Assembly (NCBI GenBank): GCA_051201605.1
Contig: CP179201.1
Location: 1,116,001-1,180,000, forward strand
Source of the DNA: CABZJG01 sp902512685
GTDB taxonomy: Bacteria > Pseudomonadota > Alphaproteobacteria > Rhodobacterales > Rhodobacteraceae
Length of the DNA stretch: 64,000 nt
Reading direction: 5' to 3'
The notes below the pieces were generated by a model, which saw nothing but the letters and a program-made list of their open reading frames with translations, was not told the DNA's origin and did not search any database. The first letter of the stretch is position 1. Every line of letters begins with the position of its first letter. A program made the translations under genes and the position numbers. This document shows positions 17,393 through 26,540 of the stretch, piece by piece.

Positions 17393-18053
17393 TGCCTTGC
17401 AGCACCCCATGTTCCAGCGCATAGCGGGTCAGACCAGCGGTCGAGCTGATGCCCAGCTTGCGTTTGATGTTTTTGCGGTGGGTTTCAACTGTGCGAACGG
17501 AAATTTCCAAATGTTCAGCGACGTTTTTATTAGACTTGCCTTGAGCCAATTGCAACAAGATGGTCTGTTCCCGGCTGGTGAGCGGTTCGCGGTCGGTATC
17601 CTTGGCCGGGCTCAAGGCCGCCCTTGCGCGGGTGCAAAGGTAATTCTGGCCGGTCATGACAGTAATAATCGCAGTGTAAACTTCTTCGGTAGGTACATCT
17701 TTTAAGATATAGCCTTTGGCACCGTGTGACAGCGCGGTCGACACATATTCAGGACTGTCATGCATGGAAAGAATAAGGATGCGTACCTCTGGATATCGTT
17801 CCAGTATGATTTCAGCCGCTGAAAGGCCATTGACCCCCGGCATATTCAGATCAAGCAGCATCACATCAGGCTGCAGATTTGCAACCTGATCAATAGCCTC
17901 TTGTCCATTGACCAGCGACCCGACCAAATTAAGATCTGGGTAGGTTTCTAAAATTGACCGCAGCCCGTCACGCACCATCGGGTGGTCATCCACAATAACC
18001 ACACGGATTGAGCGCGCATGCGTTTCATTTGTCAGGTCACTTTTGGAGGTCAT
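17376..18053 (-). CDS. NarL/FixJ-type response regulator
   Basis: 225 aa. The receiver domain (about residues 16-130) has the acidic pair D22/D23, the phospho-acceptor D68 in MLLDLNMPG and the conserved Lys in GYILKD. A C-terminal LuxR helix-turn-helix (about 155-215) has LTSREQTILLQLAQGKSNKNVAEHLEISVRTVETH. The start overlaps the end of the sensor kinase gene by 17 bp, so the two are translationally coupled. The pair is divergent from the TRAP transporter operon and very probably controls it; this is inferred from position and from the cache-type sensor. Confidence 0.93.
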   Translation of the reverse strand: MTSKSDLTNETHARSIRVVIVDDHPMVRDGLRSILETYPDLNLVGSLVNGQEAIDQVANLQPDVMLLDLNMPGVNGLSAAEIILERYPEVRILILSMHDSPEYVSTALSHGAKGYILKDVPTEEVYTAIITVMTGQNYLCTRARAALSPAKDTDREPLTSREQTILLQLAQGKSNKNVAEHLEISVRTVETHRKNIKRKLGISSTAGLTRYALEHGVLQGTGGGL

Positions 18054-19476
18054 ATTCGATCGCTTCTGTGGTTTTGTTTTCCGGTGGTAGCAGATGTGAC
18101 AAGGGTACTATTGCTTCTATTGTGGTGCCTGCGCCTGAGCTTGAAATTTGGATTGTGCCATCAAGTTGTTCAATCCTTTCCATCATATTACGCAGGCCCA
18201 AGCCTTCAAAAGATGTACTGTCTTTTTGGTTTGGGTTTTGTGAAAAGCCCTTGCCATTGTCAATGATTTGCAGGGTAGCGCCCTTTTTATGTCCGGAAAG
18301 ACTTAAAGATACGCGTGTAGCCTCAGAATGCCGTTCGATATTTGTCAGGGCTTCCTGTGCAATCCGGTAGAGCGCAATTTTACTATCTTGGTCCAAGCGG
18401 TTGCGAAATACAACAGTTTTGATATCTGTTTGAATGCCCGTGCGCCGGCTAAATTCATCAAGCAAGGCTTTCAGCGCTGGGCCAAGCCCCAGATCATCAA
18501 GCATTCCGGGACGCAGGTCGCGGCTGATCCGCCGCACTTCTTGGATCGCGCCGTTGATTGTATCAATGCCCTTTGTCAGATTTTCCATACCTTTTTTATC
18601 GCCGTTATTTAGTCGCCGGCCAGCCAATTCAAGCGAAAATCTAACACCTACCAGAATCTGACTAATCGAGTCATGCAGTTCTCGGGCAACGCGGCTACGC
18701 TCTTCTTCTTGGGTGTCCAAAATGCGCTGCGTGAGCTGTTTTAACTTGGCATCCGCAAGCCGTCGTTCGCGAATATTGATCACCATTCCCGTCAAAAAAA
18801 CCAAAAGCAACGCGGCTAATGTAATGCCGCCAATATAAAAAAACGTAAGCTTAACACGGGTTTCAACCTCTAAGCGTGCGGCGGCAACAGTGGCCATTAC
18901 ATCATCAACAAATACGCCGGTTCCCAAAGCCCATCGCCAGTTTTGAAATCCGTTAACATAAGATATCATTTGAGCTTCTTCGCCGGTTGACGGTTTGGGC
19001 CAAAGATAGGTGTGATAGCCTGCGCCCGAGCGGGCAATGCGAATCAATTCATCAACTACAGGCGTGCCCCGGCTATCGGCTAGACCGCTCCAGTTTTTGT
19101 TGATCATCTCAGTTTGGCGCGGGCTTACAAGATTTGTTCCGTCATAATCATAGACGAAAAAAAACCCATCCGTGCCATAGATCATCGCGGAAAGGATTTG
19201 CATCACTTGTTTTTTTGCCTCTTCATCATCCGGATCAGCGCGGCCATAGATGTAATAAAATCCTAAAGTGGCTTGTTTTACATAGTTCCGCAGTTCTGCC
19301 TTTTTCGCATTGATAAGGGTTTCTTCGAGGGATTTGATTTCCTTTTCTGCCAACTGTGTTGATTGCAGCGTCACCAAAGCGGCAATTGCAGCGACGGCCA
19401 AAACCAACGGTATAGTCGCCAGAATTGAAAGTTTCTGGCCGTAGCTGGGCCGGATTTTTTGGCTGAAAAAAACCAT
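18037..19476 (-). CDS. Sensor histidine kinase with periplasmic cache domain
   Basis: 479 aa. Membrane helix 1 (about residues 15-38) leads to a single-cache periplasmic domain (about 45-195; GTDGFFFVYDYDGTNLVSP is typical of sCache_2), then helix 2 (about 208-232). The HisKA_3 dimerisation helix carries the phospho-accepting His in ARELHDSIS (about 265-273). A HATPase domain with N (EALTNIERHS) and G (DNGKGF, GLGLRNM) boxes ends the protein. Cache domains of this sort bind small carboxylates. Partner of the overlapping LuxR-type regulator, and divergent from a TRAP operon with a 227-bp gap, so it probably senses the transported acid. Confidence 0.93.
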   Translation of the reverse strand: MVFFSQKIRPSYGQKLSILATIPLVLAVAAIAALVTLQSTQLAEKEIKSLEETLINAKKAELRNYVKQATLGFYYIYGRADPDDEEAKKQVMQILSAMIYGTDGFFFVYDYDGTNLVSPRQTEMINKNWSGLADSRGTPVVDELIRIARSGAGYHTYLWPKPSTGEEAQMISYVNGFQNWRWALGTGVFVDDVMATVAAARLEVETRVKLTFFYIGGITLAALLLVFLTGMVINIRERRLADAKLKQLTQRILDTQEEERSRVARELHDSISQILVGVRFSLELAGRRLNNGDKKGMENLTKGIDTINGAIQEVRRISRDLRPGMLDDLGLGPALKALLDEFSRRTGIQTDIKTVVFRNRLDQDSKIALYRIAQEALTNIERHSEATRVSLSLSGHKKGATLQIIDNGKGFSQNPNQKDSTSFEGLGLRNMMERIEQLDGTIQISSSGAGTTIEAIVPLSHLLPPENKTTEAIEYDLQK

Positions 19477-19596
19477 ATTGTCTAGGTTATATGGAAAACA
19501 CAGGCTTGAAAAGTGCCGGGTTAAAGACGCATCACTTATAATTACTGATCATAGAATAAGGGTTTATACTTAGATTAAACCTAATAATATGAATTT

Positions 19597-19604
19597 CTAC
19601 GTAG
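19597..19604. promoter_or_regulatory. CTACGTAG palindrome in the kinase/TRAP intergenic region
   Basis: A perfect 8-bp palindrome about 100 bases before the TRAP start codon. A looser repeat, GGTTTA-N9-TAAACC, lies 25 bases upstream. TACGTA-type sites are used by several NarL/FixJ regulators, so it may be bound by the divergent response regulator; this is a weak, position-based suggestion. Confidence 0.3.
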
Positions 19605-19703
19605 TAGTCGGTATTGCCTTTCGTTCATATGCGAATAACATCATCGCTCTGTAATCAACAGTGCGATAAAAACTTCGCGCTGAAACTTTGGGAGGAATAA
19701 CAC

Positions 19704-20789
19704 ATGGATCGTAGATCTTTTCTAAGAACGTCTGCCCTTGGCGGTGGTGCGGCTGCAGCTTCTACTTTGGCAGCTCCGGCCTATGCAACTGGCAAGCGGA
19801 CCCTGACAATGGTTCAATCTTGGCCGCGCGGTTTTGCGGTTTTGGATGACGCAGCCAGCTATATGGTTGAAATGGTCGGCGCAATGTCAGATGGTCAGTT
19901 GACGATCGACAAAAAAGCACCAGGTGAGCTTGTCGGCGCGCTTGAAGTGTTTGACGCCGTATCATCGGGTCAGGCAGATATGTACCATTCGGCGGATTAC
20001 TATTTTATCGGCCAGCACCCTGGTTATGCATATTTCACGGCCGTGCCGTTTGGCGGGACCGCGCAAGAGCTGACCAACTGGTACTACCATGGTGGCGGTG
20101 AGCAGCTGCATGACGAATTGGGCCAGATTTTTAACCTTAAAGGTCTTCTTGCCGGTAACTCAGGTTCTCAGTCCGGTGGCTGGTTCCGTAAGGAAATTAA
20201 ATCAGCTGATGACTTCAACGGACTGAAGTTCCGGATGCCAGGTCTGGGTGGCAAAGTGCTTGGGAAACTGGGCGCGTCGGTTCAAAACATCCCTGGCGGT
20301 GAACTTTATCAAGCGCTGTCTTCTGGTGCGCTGGACGGTTTGGAGTGGGTTGGCCCACAAGCGGACGAACGTGCCGGTTTCCAAGAAGTTGCAAAAATCT
20401 ACTACACAGCCGGTTTCCATGAGCCAGGATCAGGTTTGGCTGCTTCGGTTAACTTGGATGTCTGGAATGATCTGACAGCTCAGCATCAGGCTATTTTGCG
20501 GAACGCGTCAATGGCGGTTACACATTATCAGCTGTCGGAAACTCTTTCCAACAATGGTGCTGCTTTGGCACGTCTGCAATCACAAGGCGTCAAAACGCTG
20601 CAATTCTCAGACGATGTTTGGGATGCCTTCGGAAAAGCGTCGGCTGAGGTGATGGATGAGAATATGGATGATGACCTGTTCGCAACCATCCGTGAAAGCT
20701 TTGAGTCCTCACTTGCAACATCAGCCTCGTGGATTAACAAATCCGATGGCTATTATGTAAGCCAGCGTATGCGTGTGCTGGGTGGCTAA
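19704..20789 (+). CDS. TRAP transporter substrate-binding protein, TakP/DctP-like
   Basis: 361 aa. The N-terminus DRRSFLRTSALGGG then an alanine-rich stretch ending at AYA (about residue 28) is a Tat-type signal peptide, common in this subgroup of binding proteins. The body follows the DctP fold. It has a GGWFRKEIKSADDFNGLKFRMPGLGGKVLGKLG region with the conserved Arg that binds the substrate carboxylate, and DGLEWVGPQADE, similar to TakP, which binds 2-oxo acids. Lactate, pyruvate or another alpha-keto or hydroxy acid are reasonable candidates; the ligand is not settled by sequence. A GGGAGGA ribosome site precedes the ATG. A strong hairpin separates it from the permease genes. Confidence 0.92.
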   Translation: MDRRSFLRTSALGGGAAAASTLAAPAYATGKRTLTMVQSWPRGFAVLDDAASYMVEMVGAMSDGQLTIDKKAPGELVGALEVFDAVSSGQADMYHSADYYFIGQHPGYAYFTAVPFGGTAQELTNWYYHGGGEQLHDELGQIFNLKGLLAGNSGSQSGGWFRKEIKSADDFNGLKFRMPGLGGKVLGKLGASVQNIPGGELYQALSSGALDGLEWVGPQADERAGFQEVAKIYYTAGFHEPGSGLAASVNLDVWNDLTAQHQAILRNASMAVTHYQLSETLSNNGAALARLQSQGVKTLQFSDDVWDAFGKASAEVMDENMDDDLFATIRESFESSLATSASWINKSDGYYVSQRMRVLGG

Positions 20790-20810
20790 TCTGCTTTAAT
20801 CGATAAAATT

Positions 20811-20840
20811 GGCAGGGCCTTTCTCATGAGAGGCCCTGCC
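20811..20840 (+). terminator. Strong hairpin between binding-protein and permease genes
   Basis: A perfect 10-bp stem (GGCAGGGCCT with AGGCCCTGCC) with a loop of 10 bases lies 22 bases past the binding-protein stop. Only ATTTCTT follows, not a pure T run, so it is better read as a partial terminator or 3' mRNA stabiliser that keeps the binding protein in excess over the permease. Confidence 0.65.
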
Positions 20841-20880
20841 ATTTCTTAGTTGGGCAAAAAACCAACAGGAACGGGGAGAC

Positions 20881-21816
20881 ATGCAGGAAGAAGCAACTTT
20901 AGGGCTGTCGGAATTTTTATCCGCGCTTGGCAGTGGGGTGTTCTGGGTTGTTCAGAACCTCGTTATGGCGTTTTACAATTTTGGCTATGCGGTTACCCAC
21001 CCCGGTCTTTGGCTGGACTGGAGTGAAAAAAAGGCCATCATGCGCTTTGTATATTACGGCGCATCTGTTGAGTTTTTCTTTGCTGTTTTTGCATTTTTTA
21101 TAGTGATTTTCGTTATCGGAACGTTCAAACGCAACTTTCTATGGGGATGCGTCAGGGTGTTGGAGGGCTTCGCCAATACGGTAGGCCGCATTTTTGCTTG
21201 GGCCGGTTTGATCATGGTGCTTCAACAGGTGTTAATTGTAATCATGCAACGGATTTTTACCCGGCCAGACATCATTTTGAGCATCGGAGTTCCGTTGCAA
21301 TTTGATATCAGCTGGTACGCTGAAGAATTAAAGCTTTATAATGCAATCGTTGTCACGCTTTGCGCGATGTACACCTTTGTTCAAGGTGGGCATGTCCGGG
21401 TTGATCTTATCTACGCTGGAGTGAAATTTCGCACGAAAAAAGTCATCGATATGATCGGCTCGATGCTGTTCATGATGCCAATGGCCGTTCTGATCTGGAT
21501 GTATGGCTGGTTCTTCATGTGGCGGCACCTGATCGTTCCCAAGCCTTCGGCCAGCGACCAGCTTGAGCGGCTGTTGATGAAGTCTCGAGCTCTGCGCTGG
21601 AATGTTGAAACAATAGGGTTTTCACCAAACGGGTTCACTGGCTATTTCCTCTTCAAAATTCTTATGGTGGCTTTTGCCGGTATGGTGTTTATCCACGCTT
21701 GGGCCTTTTTCATGCGCTCCTATCTGGAATGGAAAGAAGGCGCTGCAAGCGAAAACAAATACCTAGATAAAGATATCCTTGATGATGGCGAAGACGTCGT
21801 CGAAGGCACGCATTAA
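20881..21816 (+). CDS. TRAP transporter small permease subunit (DctQ family, long form)
   Basis: 311 aa, larger than the usual 160-200 aa DctQ. Four hydrophobic core helices (including FFAVFAFFIVIFVIG and a segment ending in TLCAMYTFVQGGHVRVDL) match the small membrane component, with extra N- and C-terminal cytoplasmic stretches. It pairs with an equally oversized large subunit 20 bases downstream. The long Q/M pair with a TakP-like binding protein is a recurring TRAP subtype labelled mannitol/chloroaromatic in databases, though the label says little about the real substrate. A GGGGAG ribosome site precedes the ATG. Confidence 0.9.
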   Translation: MQEEATLGLSEFLSALGSGVFWVVQNLVMAFYNFGYAVTHPGLWLDWSEKKAIMRFVYYGASVEFFFAVFAFFIVIFVIGTFKRNFLWGCVRVLEGFANTVGRIFAWAGLIMVLQQVLIVIMQRIFTRPDIILSIGVPLQFDISWYAEELKLYNAIVVTLCAMYTFVQGGHVRVDLIYAGVKFRTKKVIDMIGSMLFMMPMAVLIWMYGWFFMWRHLIVPKPSASDQLERLLMKSRALRWNVETIGFSPNGFTGYFLFKILMVAFAGMVFIHAWAFFMRSYLEWKEGAASENKYLDKDILDDGEDVVEGTH

Positions 21817-21836
21817 GCAAAGGGGCGGTGACGAAC

Positions 21837-24191
21837 ATGTTATTTGGACTTGATGGCGTCGAAATTGGCCTAATCATCGTTTTTTTCTGCCTTTTCGGCG
21901 GTATTCTGTCGGGGTTTCCAGTGGCTTTTGCAATAGGCGGATCCGGGGTGATTTCCTTTGGAATTATTGCCGTTCTTGATAGTGCGGGATTGTTACTGCA
22001 TCAGGCGATCGACACGTCTTCACAGATGTATATCGATTTGCTTGCAACGGGCATTAACCCAGAGACTGTATCGGTATTCAGATATCCAGATTTGCCGCGA
22101 ATAGCCGAGCCGGTGTTTGAAGGGGGATGGCAAACAGCGCTTAACCGCAAGATATCGTTCATTGCCAACCGTATGAACGAACGGGTTTTAGCGGGGCAGT
22201 CGATTGAAACATTGCTGGCTGTTTTGATGTTTGTACTTATGGGGATCACGCTTGAGCGATCTAAAATTGCAAACGATCTTTTGACCACGATGGCGCGGGT
22301 GTTTGGTCCGCTTCCGGGCGGCCTTGCGGTATCTGTTGTGGTGGTAGGCGCGTTCCTTGCAGCCTCGACAGGCATTGTCGGGGCAACTGTGGTCACCATG
22401 GGGCTCTTGTCACTGCCAACAATGTTGCGCAACGGATATTCTCCAGAGCTGTCCACCGGCGTGATCGCCGCGTCTGGTACTTTGGGGCAAATTATACCCC
22501 CATCTATCGTAATCGTTCTGCTGGGAACTTTGACTGGCGATCTCTATTCAGCCGCACAGGAAGCGCGCGCTCAAGCTGCAGGCTGCACCGATGCGCTGAC
22601 CTATCTGGGCAAGCCTGCCGTAGTGTCCGTTGGATCATTGTTTCAGGCGGCACTTTTGCCGGGAATAATGCTGGCGTTTCTGTATGCTGCCTATGCCTTT
22701 GTCTACGCTCTTTTGAACCCCAAAAAAGCGCCTGCAGTCAGCATGGGTGCAGCCAATGAAACCGGCACAACTGCGCGCCATGCACTGACATGGTTTTTAT
22801 TTATACCGGCAGCGCTGATTGCCGGTTCGGTTGCGTTTAACTTTGCCGGTGTCGCCGGCAGTCAGTCGGTGATTGTGGACACCTTCTCTGATATCGGGGA
22901 AGAGGCAACGCTGCGTACCAATGTCAGCCCAGAGTGTCAGGCATCAATGATTGAGCTGCACGGGCAAGAGGCATGGGATGCCGCGATCCAGCAGCAGGTT
23001 GACATTGACGCAGCTGGTGGCGTTCAGCAAAGCGTTAAGTTAAGCGATGAAGAAATTCAGGTTCTTCTGGATGAAAAAGTTAGATCAGCCCCTCCTATCG
23101 GATCAGGAGTTCTGATCATCGCACTGCTGGCGGCGATAACTTTAGCCGCGGCCCGTGGGGCCTCGCCGCGCGAAAGCACGCGGCCATTGCTTTTGGGCGG
23201 GCTTGGCGTTGTGCTGATGCTGATGGCTGATATCGTGCTCATTTCACCGCTCACGTCTTCAAGCGTGGCTTGGGCTGCTTTGGCACTGCCTGTGGTTTTG
23301 GTGATTTTAGGGATAAGATCGGCTGTCGGCCGGTTGGCGCAAATCGAACTCATCCGGGTGGTGTTCCCACCTTTGGTTTTGATCGTGGCTGTGCTTGGTT
23401 CAATTCTAGGCGGGATCACCAATCCAACGCCTGCTGCAGCGCTTGGGGCGGCAGGGGCGATCATGCTTGCAGCCTATCGCAAGCTTAATGATCAGGGCAG
23501 AAGCGGGAAAATTGTGATCCAATCAACCTTTGCGTTGATTATTATGATCCTGTTTGGGATTAATTTTGATTTGCGGATCAACACCCAAGAGGTGTCGGCG
23601 GAAACATGGATTGCGTTCTTTTTTGCCTATGCGGCGTATCTGTATGCAATCTTTGGACTTTTGTTTTCGTGCTGGGTGCTTTTCAGCTCCGGGGTCATGA
23701 GCCCGGTGGTGCGCGAAACCACAAAAGTCACCTCAATGGTTTTTGCGATTTTGATCGGATCTCAGGTTTTGAATCTGGTGGTGATTTCCTTTGGAGGGGA
23801 ACATTATATCCAGCAATTTCTCAGGTCGTTTGATAACGAATTCACAGTGTTCCTGATTGTCATGCTGGTTTTGTTTGTCCTTGGCTTTGTGCTCGATTTC
23901 CTCGAGATCATATATATAGTGATACCAATTGTGGGACCGGTCATTTATGGGGGGACCTTCGATCCCCTCTGGGTGACAATTATGATCGCAGTGAACTTGC
24001 AAACCTCGTTCCTGACCCCGCCGTTCGGATTTGCCTTGTTCTATTTGCGCGGCGTGGCACCAAAATCCGTGACAACCGGCCATATCTATCGTGGCGTGAT
24101 TCCTTTTGTGTTCATACAGATGGTCGGTTTGGGCCTGCTTTGGATGGCGCCATCCTTGGTCACTATCGTTCCGAATATTCTGGGTCATTAA
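21837..24191 (+). CDS. TRAP transporter large permease subunit (DctM family, long form)
   Basis: 784 aa from the ATG at 21837; a GTG at 21828 in frame is too close to the AAGGGG ribosome site. This sodium-coupled subunit forms the translocation path. The DctM core is visible: FLAASTGIVGATVVTMGLLSLPTML and GTLGQIIPPSI in the first half, and a final block with LQTSFLTPPFGFALFYLRG. Compared with the usual 425-450 aa, it carries two large additions: a hydrophilic stretch at about residues 55-105, and a soluble segment near 350-420 followed by extra helices. It has no frameshift and appears functional with the binding protein and small subunit before it. Confidence 0.92.
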   Translation: MLFGLDGVEIGLIIVFFCLFGGILSGFPVAFAIGGSGVISFGIIAVLDSAGLLLHQAIDTSSQMYIDLLATGINPETVSVFRYPDLPRIAEPVFEGGWQTALNRKISFIANRMNERVLAGQSIETLLAVLMFVLMGITLERSKIANDLLTTMARVFGPLPGGLAVSVVVVGAFLAASTGIVGATVVTMGLLSLPTMLRNGYSPELSTGVIAASGTLGQIIPPSIVIVLLGTLTGDLYSAAQEARAQAAGCTDALTYLGKPAVVSVGSLFQAALLPGIMLAFLYAAYAFVYALLNPKKAPAVSMGAANETGTTARHALTWFLFIPAALIAGSVAFNFAGVAGSQSVIVDTFSDIGEEATLRTNVSPECQASMIELHGQEAWDAAIQQQVDIDAAGGVQQSVKLSDEEIQVLLDEKVRSAPPIGSGVLIIALLAAITLAAARGASPRESTRPLLLGGLGVVLMLMADIVLISPLTSSSVAWAALALPVVLVILGIRSAVGRLAQIELIRVVFPPLVLIVAVLGSILGGITNPTPAAALGAAGAIMLAAYRKLNDQGRSGKIVIQSTFALIIMILFGINFDLRINTQEVSAETWIAFFFAYAAYLYAIFGLLFSCWVLFSSGVMSPVVRETTKVTSMVFAILIGSQVLNLVVISFGGEHYIQQFLRSFDNEFTVFLIVMLVLFVLGFVLDFLEIIYIVIPIVGPVIYGGTFDPLWVTIMIAVNLQTSFLTPPFGFALFYLRGVAPKSVTTGHIYRGVIPFVFIQMVGLGLLWMAPSLVTIVPNILGH

Positions 24192-24347
24192 CTGCAGGGG
24201 CTAACCCTTTTATCGGTTATTTGCGGGGAGGCTGGTGACCTCAGTTTGAAGGTTTGTCTGCGGGAAGTGTTTATCCGATGCGGTTTTCGCTTGCCCCTTG
24301 CGGTGGATTATCCGAAATTTAACAGAAGACACTGCACGAGGTGAGAC

Positions 24348-25433
24348 ATGCTTTCAGGACTTCGCATTATTGAATTTGAGGCGTTGGGGCCGGCGCCTTT
24401 TGCGGCAATGATGCTGGCTGATCTGGGCGCTGAGGTGATCGTCATTCACCGTAAAACGGGTGGAGATACCCCCGGCAAACCGCCAGAAAATATTCTTGAT
24501 CGCGGCAAGCGATCAATTGCCTTAGACCTAAAGTCTGCGGAAGACATTGCAATTGCGCAAAAGCTATTGTCGACGGCTGACGGATTAATCGAAGGTTTTC
24601 GCCCTGGTGTGATGGAGCGTCTTGGTCTTGGACCGGATGGTATAAGCGCCCTCAATCCCCGCTTGGTATACGGGCGCATGACCGGTTGGGGGCAATCGGG
24701 ACCGCGCGCGCAGCAAGCCGGCCACGACCTCAACTATATTTCGCTGACCGGCGCTTTATGGTACGCTTCAAACCCCGGTGAGCCCCCGTTTACGCCGCCG
24801 ACGCTTGTTGGCGATATTGGCGGCGGTGCGCTGTATTTGGTTGTCGGCATGCTCAGCGCCTTGATCAATGCGCGGCAAACGCATCAGGGCGCTGTGGTGG
24901 ATGCGGCGATCGTGGACGGAACAGCCCATATGATGGCTTTAATGTTGTCTTTGCGCAGTTCAGGCGGATTGAAAACCAAGCGCGGCCAAAGCACGTTGGA
25001 CGGACCGCATTGGAGCCGCTGTTATGCCTGCAAGGGTGGTGGATTTTTATCCGTGCAATGCCTAGAGCCGAAATTCTATGCTGCTTTTTTGAAGCTGCTT
25101 GAGTTGGATCAGGATGTAGATTTTCTCAATCAGTTTGAGAAATCCCTTTGGCCTGAATTAGGCGCGCGGCTTGCGGGTATTTTTGTCGGGCAGACCCAAG
25201 ATCACTGGGCACAAGTGTTTGCGGGTACGGATGCCTGTGTCGCGCCGATCCTGTCGCCCGATGGGTCCATCAACGACCCGCATATGGTGTCGCGCGGTAT
25301 TTGGCAGCACATCCAAGGACACTTGCAACCAGCCCCTGCACCGCGGTTTTCAACATGGGCCCCAGCCCCAGCACAGATCCGTCCAAAAGACGCGGATCGG
25401 CAAGATATATTAGAAGAGCTCAGAAAGAGATAA
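24348..25433 (+). CDS. CaiB/BaiF CoA-transferase family protein, alpha-methylacyl-CoA racemase-like
   Basis: 361 aa. Starts with the family signature LSGLRIIEFEALGPAPFAAMMLADLGAEVI. GHDLNYISLTGAL (about residues 126-138) and TLVGDIGGG are the His and Asp regions that act as acid/base pair in alpha-methylacyl-CoA racemase, so it is placed with the racemase branch and not the formyl-CoA transferase branch. It would epimerise 2-methyl-branched acyl-CoAs. The following nitroreductase gene begins 4 bases after its stop, so the two are probably one operon. AGGTGAG precedes the ATG. Confidence 0.87.
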   Translation: MLSGLRIIEFEALGPAPFAAMMLADLGAEVIVIHRKTGGDTPGKPPENILDRGKRSIALDLKSAEDIAIAQKLLSTADGLIEGFRPGVMERLGLGPDGISALNPRLVYGRMTGWGQSGPRAQQAGHDLNYISLTGALWYASNPGEPPFTPPTLVGDIGGGALYLVVGMLSALINARQTHQGAVVDAAIVDGTAHMMALMLSLRSSGGLKTKRGQSTLDGPHWSRCYACKGGGFLSVQCLEPKFYAAFLKLLELDQDVDFLNQFEKSLWPELGARLAGIFVGQTQDHWAQVFAGTDACVAPILSPDGSINDPHMVSRGIWQHIQGHLQPAPAPRFSTWAPAPAQIRPKDADRQDILEELRKR

Positions 25434-25437
25434 GCAG

Positions 25438-26121
25438 ATGCCCCAAGATCACTCTGACCATGACGTTTTAGACGGATTGCTGAAATCACGCCATTCGTGC
25501 CGTGCATTCGAGCCGCAGCTTGTTCCCAAAGAGGTGGTCGAGAAAATACTTCTGACAGCACAGCGGGTGCCGTCTTGGTGCAATTCACAGCCTTGGAAAG
25601 TGACGGTGTGTCAGGGAAAAACCCTGGCTGCATTGGGAACAACGCTTTTAGAAGCGGCTCAAAAAGGCATGCAGTCGCCGGATATTGATTTTCCCCAGAG
25701 CTATAGTGGTGAATATAAACACCGCCGCTCGGTCTGCGGCTGGCAGCTCTATGAAGCAGTTGGGGTCACCAAAGGGGATCGGGCGGCGTCGATGCAGCAA
25801 ATGATGCAGAACTACAGTTTTTTCGGTGCCCCCCATGTCGCCATCATCACAACCCCAAAAGAGCTTGGGGCTTATGGCGCTGTTGATTGCGGCGCCTATG
25901 TTACGGCGTTTACACTTGCCGCGCAGGCTCTGGGCGTTGCCACGATACCTCAGGCGGCTATCGCAGGCTTGGCGCCCGTGGTGCGCGCGCAGCTCGACTT
26001 GCCCGAAGATCGGGATATTTTATGCGCCATTTCATTTGGCTATGCAGACCTTGATCATTCAGCCAACAAATTTCGCACCCACCGTGCGGGGCTCGATGAG
26101 GTGGTTACCTGGTGTGAGTAA
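25438..26121 (+). CDS. Nitroreductase family protein
   Basis: 227 aa, an FMN-dependent NAD(P)H oxidoreductase fold. The N-terminal RHSCRAFEPQ motif binds the FMN phosphate, VPSWCNSQPWKV is the second FMN contact, and YVTAFTLAAQALGVATIPQ lies in the dimer core. Physiological substrates in this broad family range from nitroaromatics to flavins and dehalogenation targets; none can be inferred here. Four bases downstream of the AMACR-like gene and convergent with ridA. Confidence 0.87.
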   Translation: MPQDHSDHDVLDGLLKSRHSCRAFEPQLVPKEVVEKILLTAQRVPSWCNSQPWKVTVCQGKTLAALGTTLLEAAQKGMQSPDIDFPQSYSGEYKHRRSVCGWQLYEAVGVTKGDRAASMQQMMQNYSFFGAPHVAIITTPKELGAYGAVDCGAYVTAFTLAAQALGVATIPQAAIAGLAPVVRAQLDLPEDRDILCAISFGYADLDHSANKFRTHRAGLDEVVTWCE

Positions 26122-26141
26122 GCTGCGGCACTGCCGCAACT

Positions 26142-26492
26142 TTAGGCTTTGGCGGCAATAATAAGAATTTCAACCAGATGTTCCGGCGTGGCAAGCGCAG
26201 ATTCGCCTGTGGCCCGTGCAGGTGCATGGCCTTCGGGAACCCAAGCATCCCATACAGCGTTCATCTCAGCAAAGCTGTCCATGGATGCCATCCATATCGT
26301 GGCGCTGAGGATTTGAGTTTTATCGGACCCGGCCTGTTCCAGCAGGCTTTCGATTTTTTCTAGAATCTCTTGGGTTTGGGCTGTTACCGATGTGCCCGGC
26401 GTGCCGACCTGACCAGCCAAATAGATGGTTTGGCCATGGATCACGGCTTGGCTCATGCGCTGACCTGTTGCGATACGTGTGATTTTTGTCAT
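26142..26492 (-). CDS. RidA family protein
   Basis: 116 aa from the ATG at 26490-26492, which has AAGGAAA 6 bases upstream. RidA proteins are trimeric enamine/imine deaminases that remove reactive intermediates of PLP enzymes. The conserved Arg of the active site lies in PARATGESALATPEHLVEI near the C-terminus. The preceding YLAGQVGT and VWDAWVPEG segments are typical. The sequence is of the subgroup that lacks a strict Glu/Asn signature, so deaminase activity is likely but not certain. Confidence 0.87.
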   Translation of the reverse strand: MTKITRIATGQRMSQAVIHGQTIYLAGQVGTPGTSVTAQTQEILEKIESLLEQAGSDKTQILSATIWMASMDSFAEMNAVWDAWVPEGHAPARATGESALATPEHLVEILIIAAKA

Positions 26493-26540
26493 GTCTTTTC
26501 CTTTTTGATTTGAGTTTCGTCCGGCCATAAAATTGCCGAT

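Noticed and set aside
23733..24188. A 151-codon minus-strand frame
   Set aside because: Lies entirely inside the TRAP large permease gene; its His/Asp/Asn-rich translation is the antisense of hydrophobic codons.
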